From Saccopteryx bilineata (Eukaryota > Chordata > Mammalia > Chiroptera > Emballonuridae): DNA of 64,000 nucleotides. The stretch spans positions 296,803,090 through 296,867,089 of the forward strand of contig NC_089492.1 in NCBI RefSeq assembly GCF_036850765.1, read 5' to 3'. How positions within the stretch are numbered: the first letter of the stretch is position 1; each line of letters opens with the position of its first letter. The notes beneath the pieces were generated by a model that saw nothing but the letters and a program-made list of their open reading frames with translations, was not told the origin of the DNA and did not search any database. Made by a program: the position numbers and the translations under genes. This document shows, piece after piece, positions 11,110 through 22,520 of the stretch.

Positions 11110-11373
11110 GGCTCCTCCTGATATTGTCCATATGATCTGTTAGTGGCCTCATGGTCACCAAAAGTAGCTCTGTTCCAGTCCGGTGTGAGGGGTCTCTGCA
11201 GGCTGATGTCTACAGGTCTGTATAAAGAAAAGGAAACCTGGTCCTGGATTATGAAGATCCCACTGGATTCCAGGAACAAGACTGGCTTCCTCATTGAATC
11301 CATGAGCTCACACACAGCAAGAGGATACCAATGTGCATAATACAGTGAGTGACTTCCTGATCCTGGTGGTGAC
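11110..11373 (+). pseudogene. LILR pseudogene Ig domain D1
   Basis: The acceptor TTTTCAG is at 11103-11109. Recognisable D1 text includes LYKEKETWSWIMKIP and SSHTARGYQCA, followed in shifted frame by LPDPGGD near the exon end. Frame changes occur near 11215 and 11340. Confidence 0.65.
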
Positions 11374-11510
11374 AGTTGAGAGGGAAAAACTGATCTCTAC
11401 AATGAGCTCCTTGTCAGAAGTGAAAGGAAATGGAGGGAGGCCTCATGGAGTCTCATGTCTCACACACCACACCCGCAGTCCATGGAGTGATGCTTTTTCT
11501 TTGCCCTTAG

Positions 11511-11807
11511 GATCTTACGGAGCCCCCTCTCTCTCAGCCATCTTTGCTTTCTGGTGGCCTCAGGAGGGAACGTGTCCCTTTTGTATGGCTCACAGAACAC
11601 ATCAGGCACTTTCCCTCTGTTGAAGGAGAGAAGATCTGACTCCCCCCAACACATGAAATCCAGCAACCATGGTGGAGGCGGTGAGCTGTCTTCCCTGTGG
11701 ACCCTGTGTGCACATCCCATGTGGGAACCTACAGATGCTATGGTTCTCCCATCTCTTATTCGTATGTGTGGTCACGGCCCAGTGACCTCTATATCTCAAG
11801 GTCACAG
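11511..11807 (+). pseudogene. LILR pseudogene Ig domain D2
   Basis: The acceptor CCCTTAG ends at 11510 and the donor CACAG|GTGAAA follows 11807. Frame pieces read GAPSLSA, GGNVSLLYGSQ, HVGTYRCYGSP and YVWSRPSDLY, which are the strand B, strand F and strand G landmarks of LILR/KIR-type domains. At least two frame shifts are needed to connect them, and the first D2 cysteine is replaced by Tyr in SLLYGS. Confidence 0.72.
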
Positions 11808-12036
11808 GTGAAATAGCCCACATTTGGCTTTATTTTTTTTGTGTGTCCAAAATCACTTGCATAAGCCTTGTGTCTACTAAAGTCATGGAGGTCATGAGGG
11901 TTCAGTCACACTAGTTTCCTAGGGACAGAAACAGGTGGAAAGCTTAGGGATGGACCAGGGAGAAGTCTCACTGCAGCCCCAGTGGGCACTGTCGGGCATG
12001 GGTGTCCTCCAAATAAAACTTTCCCCTTCAGCTCAG

Positions 12037-12318
12037 GCGTGTACTAGGAGTCCTCTCTGTAGACACAGCTGGGCTCACTCTTGTTACCTGAAGACAAACT
12101 GGCACTCCAGTGTCACACAGAGGCTGGCTCTGACAGATTTACTCTGAACACGGATCAGGGGCTCACACTTCCTCAGTGTCTTGATGAACAGCACAACCCC
12201 ATTTTATGCCTGGGCCATGTGAACAACACTCATCAGGGTCAGTACAGGTGCTAGAGTGGACAGAGCCTCTCCTATGTGTGGTAAACCAACAGTGCCCCTC
12301 TGGACATCCTGATTGCAG
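12037..12318 (+). pseudogene. LILR pseudogene Ig domain D3
   Basis: A single frame can be followed from the acceptor GCTCAG to the donor GCAG|GTGAAG. It shows KLALQCHTEAGSDRFTL, HQGQYRC and SAPLDILIAG. The last ending is typical of D3. There are four in-frame stops and no frame shift. Confidence 0.75.
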
Positions 12319-12618
12319 GTGAAGAGCTCTGCCCTGTTCCACGTCCTAATTGTCATCTCACAGTTCTGGGCTAAGGGTCACGCTGGTGGTGATGTGATCC
12401 AGGAGAGGGTCCTGGAGCAGAAACTGAGGTCTCTGAGAAAGGAGTGAATAGGGGGAAGTTTTGGGCATAGAAATAGAAAGACCGCCCAGAGAAACTGGGA
12501 AGAGATGACAGGGGGTCACAGGCAAAGTTTCTGGAGAAGGACTTTTTCCTTCAGCTCAGGGTCAAAGGCATGTGGAAAGGGGGTCACTCTCTATACATAA
12601 CAACATTCCTCTCTCCAG

Positions 12619-12930
12619 GAATGTACACAAAACCCTCCTTCTCAGCCCAGCTAGGACCTTCAGTGCCCTGAAGAGGGAACGTGACTGACCCTGCAGTGTC
12701 ACTCTGAGGTCTGGTTTGACATTTGTGCAGGTTCACCTGCACAAGGAGGGGTCATGGGATCCTCCCACCACCTTCGTCTGCAGTACACTTCTGCATCTTC
12801 TCAGGCCACCTTCACCATCAGTGCTGTGACCTCAGGTCACAACCAGACCTACATGTGCTATAGCTCACACAGCATCTCCCCTACCTGCTGTCACACCCCA
12901 GTGACACCTTAGAAGTTGTGGTCTCAGATG
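12619..12930 (+). pseudogene. LILR pseudogene Ig domain D4
   Basis: The acceptor TCTCCAG ends at 12618. The frames give KPSFSAQLGPS, VHLHKEGSWDPPTTF, ATFTISAVTSGHNQTYMCYSS and, shifted, SHPSDTLEVVVSD. The last is the characteristic D4 ending. Several frame shifts are present. Confidence 0.7.
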
Positions 12931-14375
12931 AGAATCCCCAGCCCATGTCCATTGAGGGAGCAGAACTTCAGCTCACAACCTGTCCCAGGAGAGACAAGGG
13001 CTAAGATGGGAAAGAAGGAGAAAGAGTCAGGTCATCAACAGGGAGAAGACAATCACACAAAGAAATGGTGAACAGGAGGAGTCACACACCCACCCCATGT
13101 CTTACCCCACCTGTACATCCAGTCCATGCAGGGTGTGTGCAGGAGAAAGACTGCAGAGTGTGAAGGAAGGGCAGACCTTTGGGGAATAGAAATGGGACTA
13201 AAAAATGACATGAGGAAGCAGTCCCAGTCCCTCGTCTTCCTCCTGTCCCTGTTTCATGCAGTAATTGGGGTCTGCAGACCCCCATCCCATTGGCAAATGT
13301 CATGTTTATTGAATAACAAAGTTTCTTATATCAGCCATGTCTCTCCAGACTCTGGGCAGTACTTCCCACTTCATTCCTCAACATTTTACACAGGTACATA
13401 AGCGATGTCTTTCAAAGGACTTGGTGGGACAGGTGGGGATGAAGGGAGGGGCCTCGAGTTGCAAACAGCACTGAGGTCACTGATGTCTGTAGTGGTCAGT
13501 ATGAGAGGAAATGCAGGAAGGGAGGGTGCCCAGCTCAGACAGGGAGAAAGGAGCAGACACCACCCCTGCCTCGGTCCGTGGTGCTGATTCCAGGGTCCTG
13601 AGAGTCATCCTGGCTCCTATGGAACCAGGCCTACATATGAAGATTGAGTAAAGGCGGCCTCTTACTCTTGGGTTAGTGTGATTGGATCCAGTGAAAGTCT
13701 GAGCTGAAGAGAAGTTGGCTCAGCCCCCTTTGAGAGAGAGCCCACTGACAAAATTCTACCTGTATGTCAAAATTCTACCTGTATTTGCTTCTCCCATATG
13801 TCAAGGCAGAATCTGATTCTGGATTTCAAAGTTACACACACCATATAACATACAAATGGCATATTGTAGACTTGTATATTGAAACCTATATAATGTTATT
13901 AACCAATGTCATTCATATACATTTAATTTTTAAAAATTCAAATGTTTGAAATGTTAAAAATGGGGCAAAATAATCTGTGGACTGGTTTGGAGCATTGTGC
14001 CTCAAATCACTACAAATATGACAATTAAAAAGAAGTTATGATGACTGGACTTATTGGCTATTTCTCTGAAACTTAAAAACGTATTTTAGAATGAACATCA
14101 CTATTTAGCTCATCTGCACCAATAGTAGTGCCTTTCTTCTATGGATGTAATTGCTACACTTTCTTTTCTCATAAATGACCCTTGTCTCTGTCTTCTGTTG
14201 GAACAAGGTTTAGGCTCTGAGTACAAGGAACCTAAATAGCTATACTTACTAATCCCTTTCCTTTGGAAGACCCTTTTATTTTTAAATTAGCACTATCATC
14301 TTATAGATTTTTAGATATGTCTTAAATGTTCTCAGTACCAGTCCATTGTCTTTTTTATTTTTGTTTATTTAAGTG
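12931..14375. other. Unassigned sequence after the LILR pseudogene
   Basis: No recognisable receptor stalk or membrane exon and no clear repeat. It is A/T-rich after 13.8 kb. The ORFs (for example 13126-13401) look like chance. Confidence 0.4.
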
Positions 14376-14742
14376 AGAGGATAGGGAGGCAGAGACAGAT
14401 TCCTGCATGTGCCCCAGTTGAGTTTCATCCAGCAAGCCCACTAGGGGGCAATGCTTTTTCCATTTGGGGCCCCTTGCTCCATTGCATATGGAGAGATATT
14501 TTAGCACCTGATAGGGACACCATGGAGTGATCCTCAGTGCCTGGGGACAACTCTCTCCAATAAAGCCAAAGCTCCAGGATGGGAAGGGAGAGAGAGAAAG
14601 AGAAAGAGAGAGTGAGAGAAGTGAGAGAGGGAGGGGTGGAGAAGCAGATGAGTGCTTCTCCTGTGTTCTCTGACCAGGAATTGAACCCGGGACTTCCACA
14701 CACTGGGCAGACGCTCAACCACTGAGCCAACCGTCCAGGATC
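14376..14742 (-). mobile_element. tRNA-derived SINE, family A
   Basis: The minus-strand head carries the family A boxes (GGCTCAGTGGT and GGTTCAATTCC), then a pyrimidine-rich block (GA-rich on +, 14580-14640) and the conserved 3' part with a CCCCTAGTGGG-type motif. Moderately diverged. Confidence 0.85.
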
Positions 14743-14839
14743 CCATTAGCTTACTTAGACATTGTCAAGATACTCTCCCAATGTCTGGTTTTAAAAAAGT
14801 ATTTTGCAGGTGTTCATGAGAAACAGGACTTCTTAATAT

Positions 14840-15125
14840 TTTTTAAAATTTTATTTAGACAATTAAATTGAACAGGGTGACATTGGTCAACCAGAGTACA
14901 CAGATTTAGAGAAGACATCTCCACATCATTTGGACAGTCAATTATACTGTATACCTATCACTCAAAGTCAAATCATCCTCTGTCATCCTATATTTTGTTT
15001 CTCTGTATGCCCCTCTCCCACCCCCTCCCTCTCCTCCCTTTTTAGTATGTTTACATGTATCATATTTCTAATCAATTTCTGGATGTATATCCATTTGAAG
15101 AAACACTTGGCAATGAGATAGTCTC
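14840..15125 (-). mobile_element. L1 3' end remnant
   Basis: The plus strand shows the antisense L1 3' UTR: AACAGGGTGACATTGGTC, then TATACCTATCACTCAAAGTC and a C-rich block (15008-15040). Confidence 0.75.
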
Positions 15126-15149
15126 CTCTGTTTTTTTTACAAGAGAACA

Positions 15150-15594
15150 AGAAACTTATTTACTTTTCACATTTTGATCTGCAGCCCCTGTGTCACCAAT
15201 TACTGTAAACAGTGTGAGGAAGGATGCATGTCCACTTTGTTCCACAGACTCACCCAACTGGTCCAGCACGATGAGCTCAAAAATCCATGCTCTCCACACT
15301 GCACTGAGAGCACCTGTTGTTCTGTTTCTGGTGGCTCTACACATGTGGTCTGGTCTGGACCCTTCTCTCATTGGACCAGACATCCCTGCTTTTCAATTTC
15401 TCAATCCTCCAAAATCTCCATCTAACCCAGTAATATGTAGTTTCATTTCCTCTATATCTCAGGCAAGAAGGATTCATACCACGTTTTTGGGTTTTCTCAC
15501 TGTGGTAAAAATAACAAAAGTAGGACCAAGAGAGGAAGTATTTTGTTTGAGTTTTCTTCAAATATTCCAGTGGTAGTGCCACAGTTTCTTTCTA

Positions 15595-15637
<43 letters not shown>

Positions 15638-16230
15638 CAGATCCACCACCTTCCTAAGTTCTGAGATCTTTGCTCTCACTTTTCTCTTTAATTCATACTT
15701 CATGTATGAATCTAACTTTCATTTCAAATCTGTCTATATGTATTTTCCAAATTCCTTCCTTGGTTTTCACGGTCTTCAGGGTAAATCCAAACATTTCTTT
15801 CTGAACTCAAGATTGTTCATGATCATCCAGATGGGACCCTCCAACCTCAGTTCTCACCACTGCTTCTTCTTTTCTCACTTCTGCTTCTTGGAAGCAGACT
15901 GGTGCATTTACCCTGTAAAAACACACACACAAACTGAGCTTAATTACATTCATGCTTTCCCATATCTTCTTTTTACAGCCATTTAGACATCGCAAATCTC
16001 CTCCAAAGTCCACAGATAAAAACAAGAAATAGACATAACATAGATTCCTTCTTCTAATTGCTCTTCTCAAAATGTGTCTGTGACTGCTAAGGGGTATGTA
16101 AAGATCATGTGGTAAAGCCATGTAAGTCATTTGTATGACATAGCATGACACACAATGTTGGGGTCCAATTACTGTTTATATTTAATTTTTATGCTCCAAT
16201 ATTGCATTTCTGGAATCTATTTTTGCATGT
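15150..16230 (+). repeat. Segmental duplication unit, copy 2 (direct)
   Basis: It matches 43.48-44.92 kb in the same orientation, with divergence and indels. Landmarks are CACATTTTGATCTGCAG, CCAACTGGTCCAGCAC, CTGAACTCAAGATTGTTCAT and AATTACTGTTTATATT. It contains a (TG)n array. The ORFs in it show no conserved motif. Confidence 0.7.
15596..15635. repeat. (TG)n microsatellite
   Basis: About 20 uninterrupted TG dinucleotides, inside duplication unit copy 2. Confidence 0.97.
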
Positions 16231-16239
16231 ATCAGATGA

Positions 16240-16472
16240 TCTTTTTTTTCTTTGAAATGAAAAACAAGGAGGCAGAGAGACAGACTCTGGCATGTGCCAA
16301 CCAGGATCCACCCAGCATGTCCACTAGGGGGTGATGCTATGTCCATCTTGGCTGTTGCTCCATTGCAACCAGAGCTATTCTAGTGCCTGAGGTGGAGGCC
16401 ATGGATCCATCCACAGTGCCCTGGACTGCTTTGCATTAATGGAGCCTTGGTTGAGAGAGGGGATGAGAGAGA
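16240..16472 (-). mobile_element. Truncated SINE, family A
   Basis: Only the 3' two-thirds of family A remains (antisense of AGTCTGTCTCTCTGCC, the CCCCCTAGTGGAC motif, and the GGCTCCATTAATGC-like block). The tRNA-derived head is missing. Confidence 0.75.
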
Positions 16473-16870
16473 TATTTAGAAAATTAATTTTTTGGAGTGA
16501 CATTAATAAATAAGTGTACATAGGTCTAGCCTTGCCTGGATAGACTAATTGGTAGAGCACTGTCCCAAAGCTCAGAGGTTGCCAGTTCAACCCCTGGTCA
16601 GGGCATATACAGGAACAGATTGATTTTCCTGTTTCTCTCTTTTTCCTTTCCTTTCTTTATCTCTAAAATCAATAAAATAAGTACTAAAAAAAAGAAAGAA
16701 ATAAAAGAGAGAGAGAGAGAGAGTACATAGGTTTCAGGCAATCTTTATCCATTTAGCCATCCATGAACACCCAGGGTGCTTCCATATGCTGGTTATTGTA
16801 CATAACACTATAATAAACATACAGATGCATACACCTTTTCAAATTAGTGTTTTCATTTTCTTGGCATAAG
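16473..16870 (-). mobile_element. Old L1 remnant split by a SINE
   Basis: Antisense L1 3' end text at 16473-16527 resumes at about 16721. It continues into ORF2-end sequence (GCTGGTTATTGTACATAACA, TAATAAACATACAGATGCAT). The split is caused by the SINE at 16528-16720. Confidence 0.7.
16528..16720 (+). mobile_element. tRNA-derived SINE, family C
   Basis: The head reads GCCTGGATAGACTAATTGGT with the B-box-like GGTTGCCAGTTCAACCCC. A pyrimidine-rich body and an A/GA-rich tail follow. Repeats of GTACATAGGT flank it and suggest its target duplication within L1. Confidence 0.7.
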
Positions 16871-17780
16871 TGCTCCAATTAAATAAATTTAAAAACTGAT
16901 TTCCCCAGCTACACGAGCCAAAAGTCAAGTGCTCAGAAGGTACAAGTCACTGCTGATTACCATTAACACAAATCAAATGCACAACATTATCATGCTGGTA
17001 GTAACAAGTTGAATCTCCCCATGGAATGACTTATCACCTCTTAAATTCATGAAAATTTCTGCCATTTATAGTTTCACTCAAACCCTGAGTCCACCACCTC
17101 CTGCGTGAACATTTTTTTTTTTTTTTGGTATACACTGCCTTTCTTCAAGAAACCAAATATTCATTCTCAGCACACAATATACCTGGGAATGTTGGCCTCT
17201 GTTGACCTATCATGACCTTTATATTTTTACTTCTCATCAAATCTCTATCTACAGAAACAACCTATAAACTGCTACATACAATAAACTGTGACTCAGCTCT
17301 GACAATAAAGATTGCGTATTTCTCCACTGGGAAAATCCCTAGATTTATTGAATATTTTAGTGTAGACAACATTCTATTACTGGCATCTTGATCTCATGGT
17401 CATGGTTACTTCTGTTCCAACAAAGTGGGTGATTTATCTCCACAGCCCAACATGCTGATTTAGCATTGCTGGCTCTGCACTAGTCCATCACACCTGGACC
17501 ATGAACTTCATAAAAGAGGAGTATATATAGTCTCTGATCTTCTATGATCCACCATACCTCTGCCTGTGACCGCTTCTGGTGGGTCCTCTCTGGGGTATGT
17601 GGGAATCAGATGAGACAATTGACATCATGGTCATGGTACACCCAGCATGTTCCAGTCACAAAGACATGCTGAGTATTTTTTCTCTCTGAGAACCATTGCA
17701 CTCAACTTTACCAATTCAAATATGGAAGTCTTTTAAGAGACCAAGCTCCTGTCAAATCAATGGCTGGTACATTGTGTAGA
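16871..17780. other. Unassigned sequence
   Basis: It includes a T18 run near 17111. No recognisable gene or repeat. Confidence 0.4.
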
Positions 17781-17785
17781 AATTA

Positions 17786-18102
17786 TTAACACAACTGGGA
17801 TGAGTGTCTTGTGCAGGGGTAGCCAATAATGGCATCTTTCTCTCCATGTTCCCTAACCAGAGAGGGGAACCCAGCTAACACTTCCTTTATAGTAAACTGG
17901 AGTGATTGACCTTCCTGGGGAATTTCTGTGCTCTGAGATTTTCTGAATCCCTGCAGTGATTTCTTTGGCTCCCCACTCATGCTGTTGTAAAGGCAGAAAA
18001 TTAATATCCCTGCAGATCCTAATCCTTGAGGGGAAAGATTAGTGAGCAGTGCAAACTCTCCTATTTTCCTAGAATGTAGGGAAGGGCTCATGGTCCACTG
18101 TG
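17786..18102 (-). other. Possible second exon of an unassigned ORF
   Basis: On the minus strand a good splice acceptor (TTGTTTTGTATTTCAG) ends at 18103. An open frame of about 105 codons follows (AQWTMSPSLHSRKIGEF...), ending at 17786 with RHSSQLC. I do not recognise the product. It is only interesting together with the ORF at 18212-18543. Confidence 0.2.
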
Positions 18103-18211
18103 CTGAAATACAAAACAAACATATTCATTGAAGACAAACAATAGAAAGAGGAAGCCACAAATGTCAAGTACAGTCTGGAAACACATATTTAGGCAAAGAA
18201 GTGTTTTTGTA

Positions 18212-18543
18212 TCACTTGAAGTCAGGCTCCATGGTCCAGTAAACTTCAGACTCATCTTTAGCTGTAGGGTTGACTTGAGGCAGAAAGAAACTTCTGAGCG
18301 GCTCTGGTACTGGCGCTAATGCCACTTCTGATGTGGTTCTGGTGCAGTGGTGCAGAAAGAGCATTTTACTGGAGTCACACTCAGAGAATCTTGGGTTTTT
18401 GCAGTAAGATGTATTTAGGATTGACATAGAAGATTGCTCACAGGTATTAAACATCTCATTTCCATTTGTATTGTCAAGGAAAAAAGTCCAGGGTAGTCTC
18501 AGTAGGCCCAGTAGAAAGACCAAAGTCAAGGTATTCTGTGCCA
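18212..18543 (-). CDS. Unassigned short secreted-type ORF
   Basis: From the ATG at 18543 the minus strand encodes 110 residues. They begin with a signal-peptide-like segment (MAQNTLTLVFLLGLLRL), followed by five cysteines in the first half (CEQ, SYCK, FSECD, HHC region) and two or more N-glycosylation-type sites (NTS). An upstream in-frame ATG at 18589 would add 15 residues; the 18543 start is preferred because it places the hydrophobic segment at the N-terminus. Two ATTGG boxes lie 170-240 bp upstream on the same strand. I cannot name a family. It could be a decayed or lineage-specific gene, or chance. Confidence 0.25.
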
Positions 18544-18639
18544 TGGTGTAGCTCATAACAAAGCTCAATCTAATCCAAGTGCTGCTCAAAACCTGTCCTT
18601 GAGAGACAGACCTGAGAACATGGTAGGGCTTGGAGATCC

Positions 18640-19184
18640 TATAAGTGAATGAGCAAGGTCAGCTTTTTTATTTTTAAATGGGAAGAAGAGTCTGGGAAGG
18701 ACTAGCTTTATTTAAACTAACCAATTCGTTTCATTAAAATTTTACAAACTTCTGTTGGTTCCTCCCACTAACCAATCAGATCCTTCTTCTAGGCTAGACT
18801 GACAGGCCTCCATGACTGCCCTTCTGGCTTTCACTGTTCATGCCTTAAGTGGAAGCGCAGAAGCAACTCCTTCTCAGGCACTGGGACCAGAAGTGCCTTG
18901 GGGAAATGTCCCCCAAATGGCTAGGGATTGAGTCCAAAGGGCTGAGGACACAATAGACTCCAAAGTGTGTGGATGAGCCTATGAAGACTTTTTAGCCTTT
19001 TAGCAAAGTAAGCTAAATGAGATGCTGAAGCTTCTTACTGAAGCACACTCTCTAAGTGTTATAAAATATAATATTCACCTCTCTTTGCTCTCATTCCCCA
19101 TCAATGTCTAGCTGCCTGCTGATGTGACCAAGTCCATGCTGAACATGTTTACTAGATGCCCCAAAAGACTGCAGAACAAGAACC
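18640..19184. other. Unassigned sequence
   Basis: It contains the possible CCAAT-type motifs of the ORF to its left (near 18720 and 18770, minus strand). Nothing else is recognised. Confidence 0.35.
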
Positions 19185-19425
19185 ATTATAAGAGACCAAG
19201 TAGATAAAATTGGTTACTGGGGGAGGAGGTTGTGGGGGGAGAGGTTGTAGGGGAAGGGAGTAAAGAGGGACAAATATATAGTGATGAAAATTATTCGACT
19301 TTGTGGTGATGGGCACACAACACAACCAACCGTTCAAATGGTATAAAAATATTTACCTAAAACATATGTACTCTTATTGATCAATATCACTCCATTAAGT
19401 TTAATTTTCTTATATAAAATGGGAG
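19185..19425 (+). mobile_element. L1 3' UTR remnant
   Basis: A G-rich block at 19215-19260 is followed by GTGGTGATGGGCACACAACA and TCAATATCACTCCATTAAG, homologous to the 4.37-4.57 kb remnant. Confidence 0.72.
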
Positions 19426-19779
19426 GAAAAAAGGAGTCCAAATAGACCTAGCCATGCCAACAGAAACATTTTTACTATCAGCTCCCCAGAGACAGAGCCT
19501 TGCTTGACCCTCCATCAGCAGTGCTGAGACATGATGGCTACTTTTCTTTAATCCAATTTCACTGTTTTGTTGGTTTATGAGCCTATTTTCTAGAAAAAGT
19601 ATTTCAGAGCAGTAACCTTTTAGATGTTGGTGATCTTACCATCCTTTCTTTTCCACATTTTTTTTATTAATAGAGTATTTGAACAAACCCAGTGAACGCA
19701 TCATTTCAGGGAATAACACAGTTTGTATTTGGTGTCTGATCAGAGAGCCCTTAGGTTAGTACCAAACACACCATGACTT
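19426..19779. other. Unassigned sequence
   Basis: It lies between an L1 3' end and the start of the recognisable inverted arm. No gene seen. Confidence 0.35.
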
Positions 19780-20523
19780 GAAAACTCATCTGAGTTTGGG
19801 TGATGTGCCCTTCATGGCTGTGAGTTATATATTAAACTGGAGAAAAGTGTACTTGATTCTGGGACTTGAGTAATTCTATGATCAATGGCAGTGTTGAGAA
19901 ATTACTGTAAGTGACCTTGTGTACTCAAGTACCTTGTCTCTTAACAAGTGACCTTTTCAGAAGTTACAGTTCCCCTCATAAGGACACAACAGTTTATTCT
20001 CTGTATTCATACAGAAAAGCCCACAGAGAGAGATCTCCACAAATGCCTCTATTATTTTTGTTCTAAAGTTAACACCACAGAACAATGTAAGCTTGTTTTT
20101 GCCTGGATGTGTATGTAGTACTGAGTGTGAGTGTGGGTGTGCATGCCTGTGTTTATGTCTGTGTGTTTCTGGGTGTATGAGGAAGTCAGAGAGTGGTCTG
20201 AGGGCACCCTAGAGGACCGTCATGGGAAACCATGGCTCTCTGTCCTGTGAGAACACTGCTGGGGAGACCCTTGGAACAGCAGCCTGCAAACTTGCCGTTG
20301 CTGTGACACAGTGTCAGCCCCTTCTCTGCCACAGGTCCTGCCGTCCTGGGCTGCAGGGGTGCCAGGGACCTCAAGAGCACCCTCCAGTGCCTTGCAAACA
20401 TGGTGGTAGCTGGAGTGGAGATGAGGGAGCCCTGGTTCCACCTCAGCCTTTTCCCTGCAGAAACCCCATGCAGCTTCACTTATTTAAAGACAGTCAGGTT
20501 CTGGAATGTGTGAGATGTCTTAC
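19780..20523 (-). repeat. Inverted duplication arm 2, left part
   Basis: This is the reverse complement of about 3531-4250, including TTTGCAAGGCACTGGAG and the CA-rich tract. It ends with TCTTAC, the left target duplication of ERV2 (20518-20523). Confidence 0.85.
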
Positions 20524-20956
20524 TGTTATGGACTATAAATGGCAAAAAGCCATTGTTAGATTTGAGGTTTAGCAAAAGGCTAAGTTCTCCCCCCTTCACC
20601 TCCATATTGGCTATGATGCTGAGTATTTGCATCCACTCTACTTGCTTCCTTGGGTTGCTGGAAGCAATATACATGCCCTTCCTCTGACTCCTTGTTTGTT
20701 TTCGGATGTTGGTAGATTTCACTAATGTATCCTTTTTTATGCCTTGGGAGAGTTCCTGTCTTAGCCTTGGATGTGTAACTTTGTATTAGGGTCCTTGATT
20801 TGCATATGGCTATATATAATAAAGCAAACTGGGGCTATGGGGCATTTGGATACTGCCAGGCATTTTGAAGAGTCCTCCTGGTCCCATCGTTTTTGTTTTG
20901 ATAAGTGTGTTTCCTTAATTCTGCACTGTTATTAGTAGCTGCGCTGGTCCGCGGCA
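20524..20956 (+). repeat. ERV2 5' LTR
   Basis: 433 bp with TG...CA ends. It has a TATA-like TATATATAATAAAGC (poly(A) signal AATAAA overlapping, about 20817-20822). It is nearly identical to the 3' LTR apart from the SINE and scattered substitutions. Confidence 0.9.
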
Positions 20957-20958
20957 AG

Positions 20959-20978
20959 TGGTGCCCAAACAGAGGACT
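20959..20978 (+). promoter_or_regulatory. ERV2 primer binding site, tRNA-Lys-like
   Basis: TGGTGCCCAAACAGAGGAC begins two bases after the LTR and resembles the complement of the tRNA-Lys(3) 3' end with a few changes. The assignment is from memory. Confidence 0.6.
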
Positions 20979-22500
20979 TGAGTATGAGAAAACTAAAACT
21001 GAAAGAAGGTGACGGAGCTCCCCAAAGTGAAGTGTACACAGTGAGTAAAGAAAGTTGTTAGGGAAAGTGTAGTCGGGAGTAAAAGATTATGGGACAGATA
21101 GGATAAAAAATAAGGGACCTTTATGTAGAAATGTTTCCATATGAAGACAAATCATCTGAAGAGTATCAGGGTGAGCTGAAAACAGAGTGATGTGAATACG
21201 AGGATAACTTGGAGTCTGAGGATGACAGAGGGGATAAAAAATTCGTGGCTATGGCTGCCTTAGCCCCGGGGCCTCTGCTGCTCTCAGCTCCTTCCTACAT
21301 TCAACCCTCTGCTCCTCCATTTCCTTATCGGGCTGATTGCAGAGTCTATAGCTCAAAATCTGGGAAATCCCCTCTCCAACAATCTATAGACCAGGCTTGA
21401 ATCTGTTGTAGAAAGACAAGATGATACAGGGAGACTAGTGTGAGAACATAAACCTGTACCTTTTAGAGTTCTGAAAGAGCTTAAACTTGCTAGTGTTCAG
21501 TATGGGCTTACTGCCCCTTTTTCACTTGGTTTATCGGGTATTATTAGTACAAAGGCTCTTCCCCCGAATGACTGGAAGGTGATTGCTTGTGCTTGTCTCT
21601 CCAGTGGTGATTATTTGCTGTGGAAGTTGGACTTTCGTGAGTATGGATAGGAGTCTCAGGTATTAGGAATATTACAGCTTTTCCTGTCATAATCTGATTT
21701 TCTTTAGTTTCAACTATGATCTTCTGAACTATCATTTTCTTTTTTTCTTATTCTTTGCCTGGAAATTGAGGCAGGGGACCTGTGTTGGATCTGACTATGG
21801 AAAATATCCCAGCAGCTGCTGAGAGCAAATTTTCTCGGGGAGATTTTATTTGGTCACATCCTTCAGTTCCTCTGTCTGAAAATTCCCTGACTAATATCAG
21901 GCAGGCATCTTTCTAATCTGGATGTGCTCTGAAATCCCAGGTTTCTCTCTGGTTTGTTTGGTTTGTCTAACTCTTGTCTCTGTTTAGTCTTTGTTTAATG
22001 TTGTCTAAAATGTGTCTGTTTTTAAGGCCTGAATTAAGTTTTTTTGCATGCAAAAATTGGAAATCCTGGCTCTAATATTTAGAAAAAATAAAATGTTTTT
22101 AGAACTTGTAAGGAGCACTCACTTAAATTTAAATAGAATACAATGTAGATCCTTAAGACTTACTGATTTGGTTAGTGCATTGTGAAATGTGTTCAGAATT
22201 AGGAGCCAAATAGCAATTTAAGTATTATGATTGATCAAAGTTATATGTTATACTTGTGTTTTTTGTGTGTAAATTGTCTTGTTTATATGTAAGGTTATAC
22301 TCAGTCAGGCAAAACAAAGGAATCGAGCAAAATTAAGCAGGGCCCTAAGTCATTTCAAGAATTTGTATCATGGCTAATTCAGGCATTTAGAAGAATAGTA
22401 TAAGGATGCTAATTCTGCTTCTCAGGCTACACCCTGCAAAAGGGCCCCAAGAAAATTGGTGATTTGGCTCCTCTGATTTTGCCAATTGGATAAAAAAACA
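20979..22500 (+). pseudogene. ERV2 gag region, heavily decayed
   Basis: A short acidic open frame at 21209-21400 (MESEDDRGDKKF, then a Pro-rich stretch) may be part of a matrix/linker. Past it no continuous gag frame is visible. The 21.5-22.4 kb part is A/T-rich and may include noncoding or rearranged sequence. Confidence 0.4.
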
Positions 22501-22520
22501 TAGGTCAGGAACACCCTGAA

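Larger units (their letters stand above)
10651..12930 (+). pseudogene. LILR-family receptor pseudogene, four Ig exons
   Basis: This is a decayed leukocyte immunoglobulin-like receptor, whose family binds MHC class I and related ligands on myeloid and lymphoid cells. A leader-like exon (10651-10689; TLPTLTAILS, donor GTGAGC) lacks its ATG. Four Ig-type exons follow in family order: D1 11110-11373, D2 11511-11807, D3 12037-12318, D4 12619-12930. Each has stops or frame shifts. Several splice sites remain, such as CCCTTAG|G before D2 and GCAG|GTGAAG after D3. I see no stalk, transmembrane or tail exon before the next repeats at 14.4 kb. Whether it was an A- or B-type receptor cannot be told. Confidence 0.75.

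Noticed and set aside
15543..15986. 147-codon ORF spanning the (TG)n array
   Set aside because: The frame runs through a microsatellite and is not conserved in the duplicate at 44 kb.
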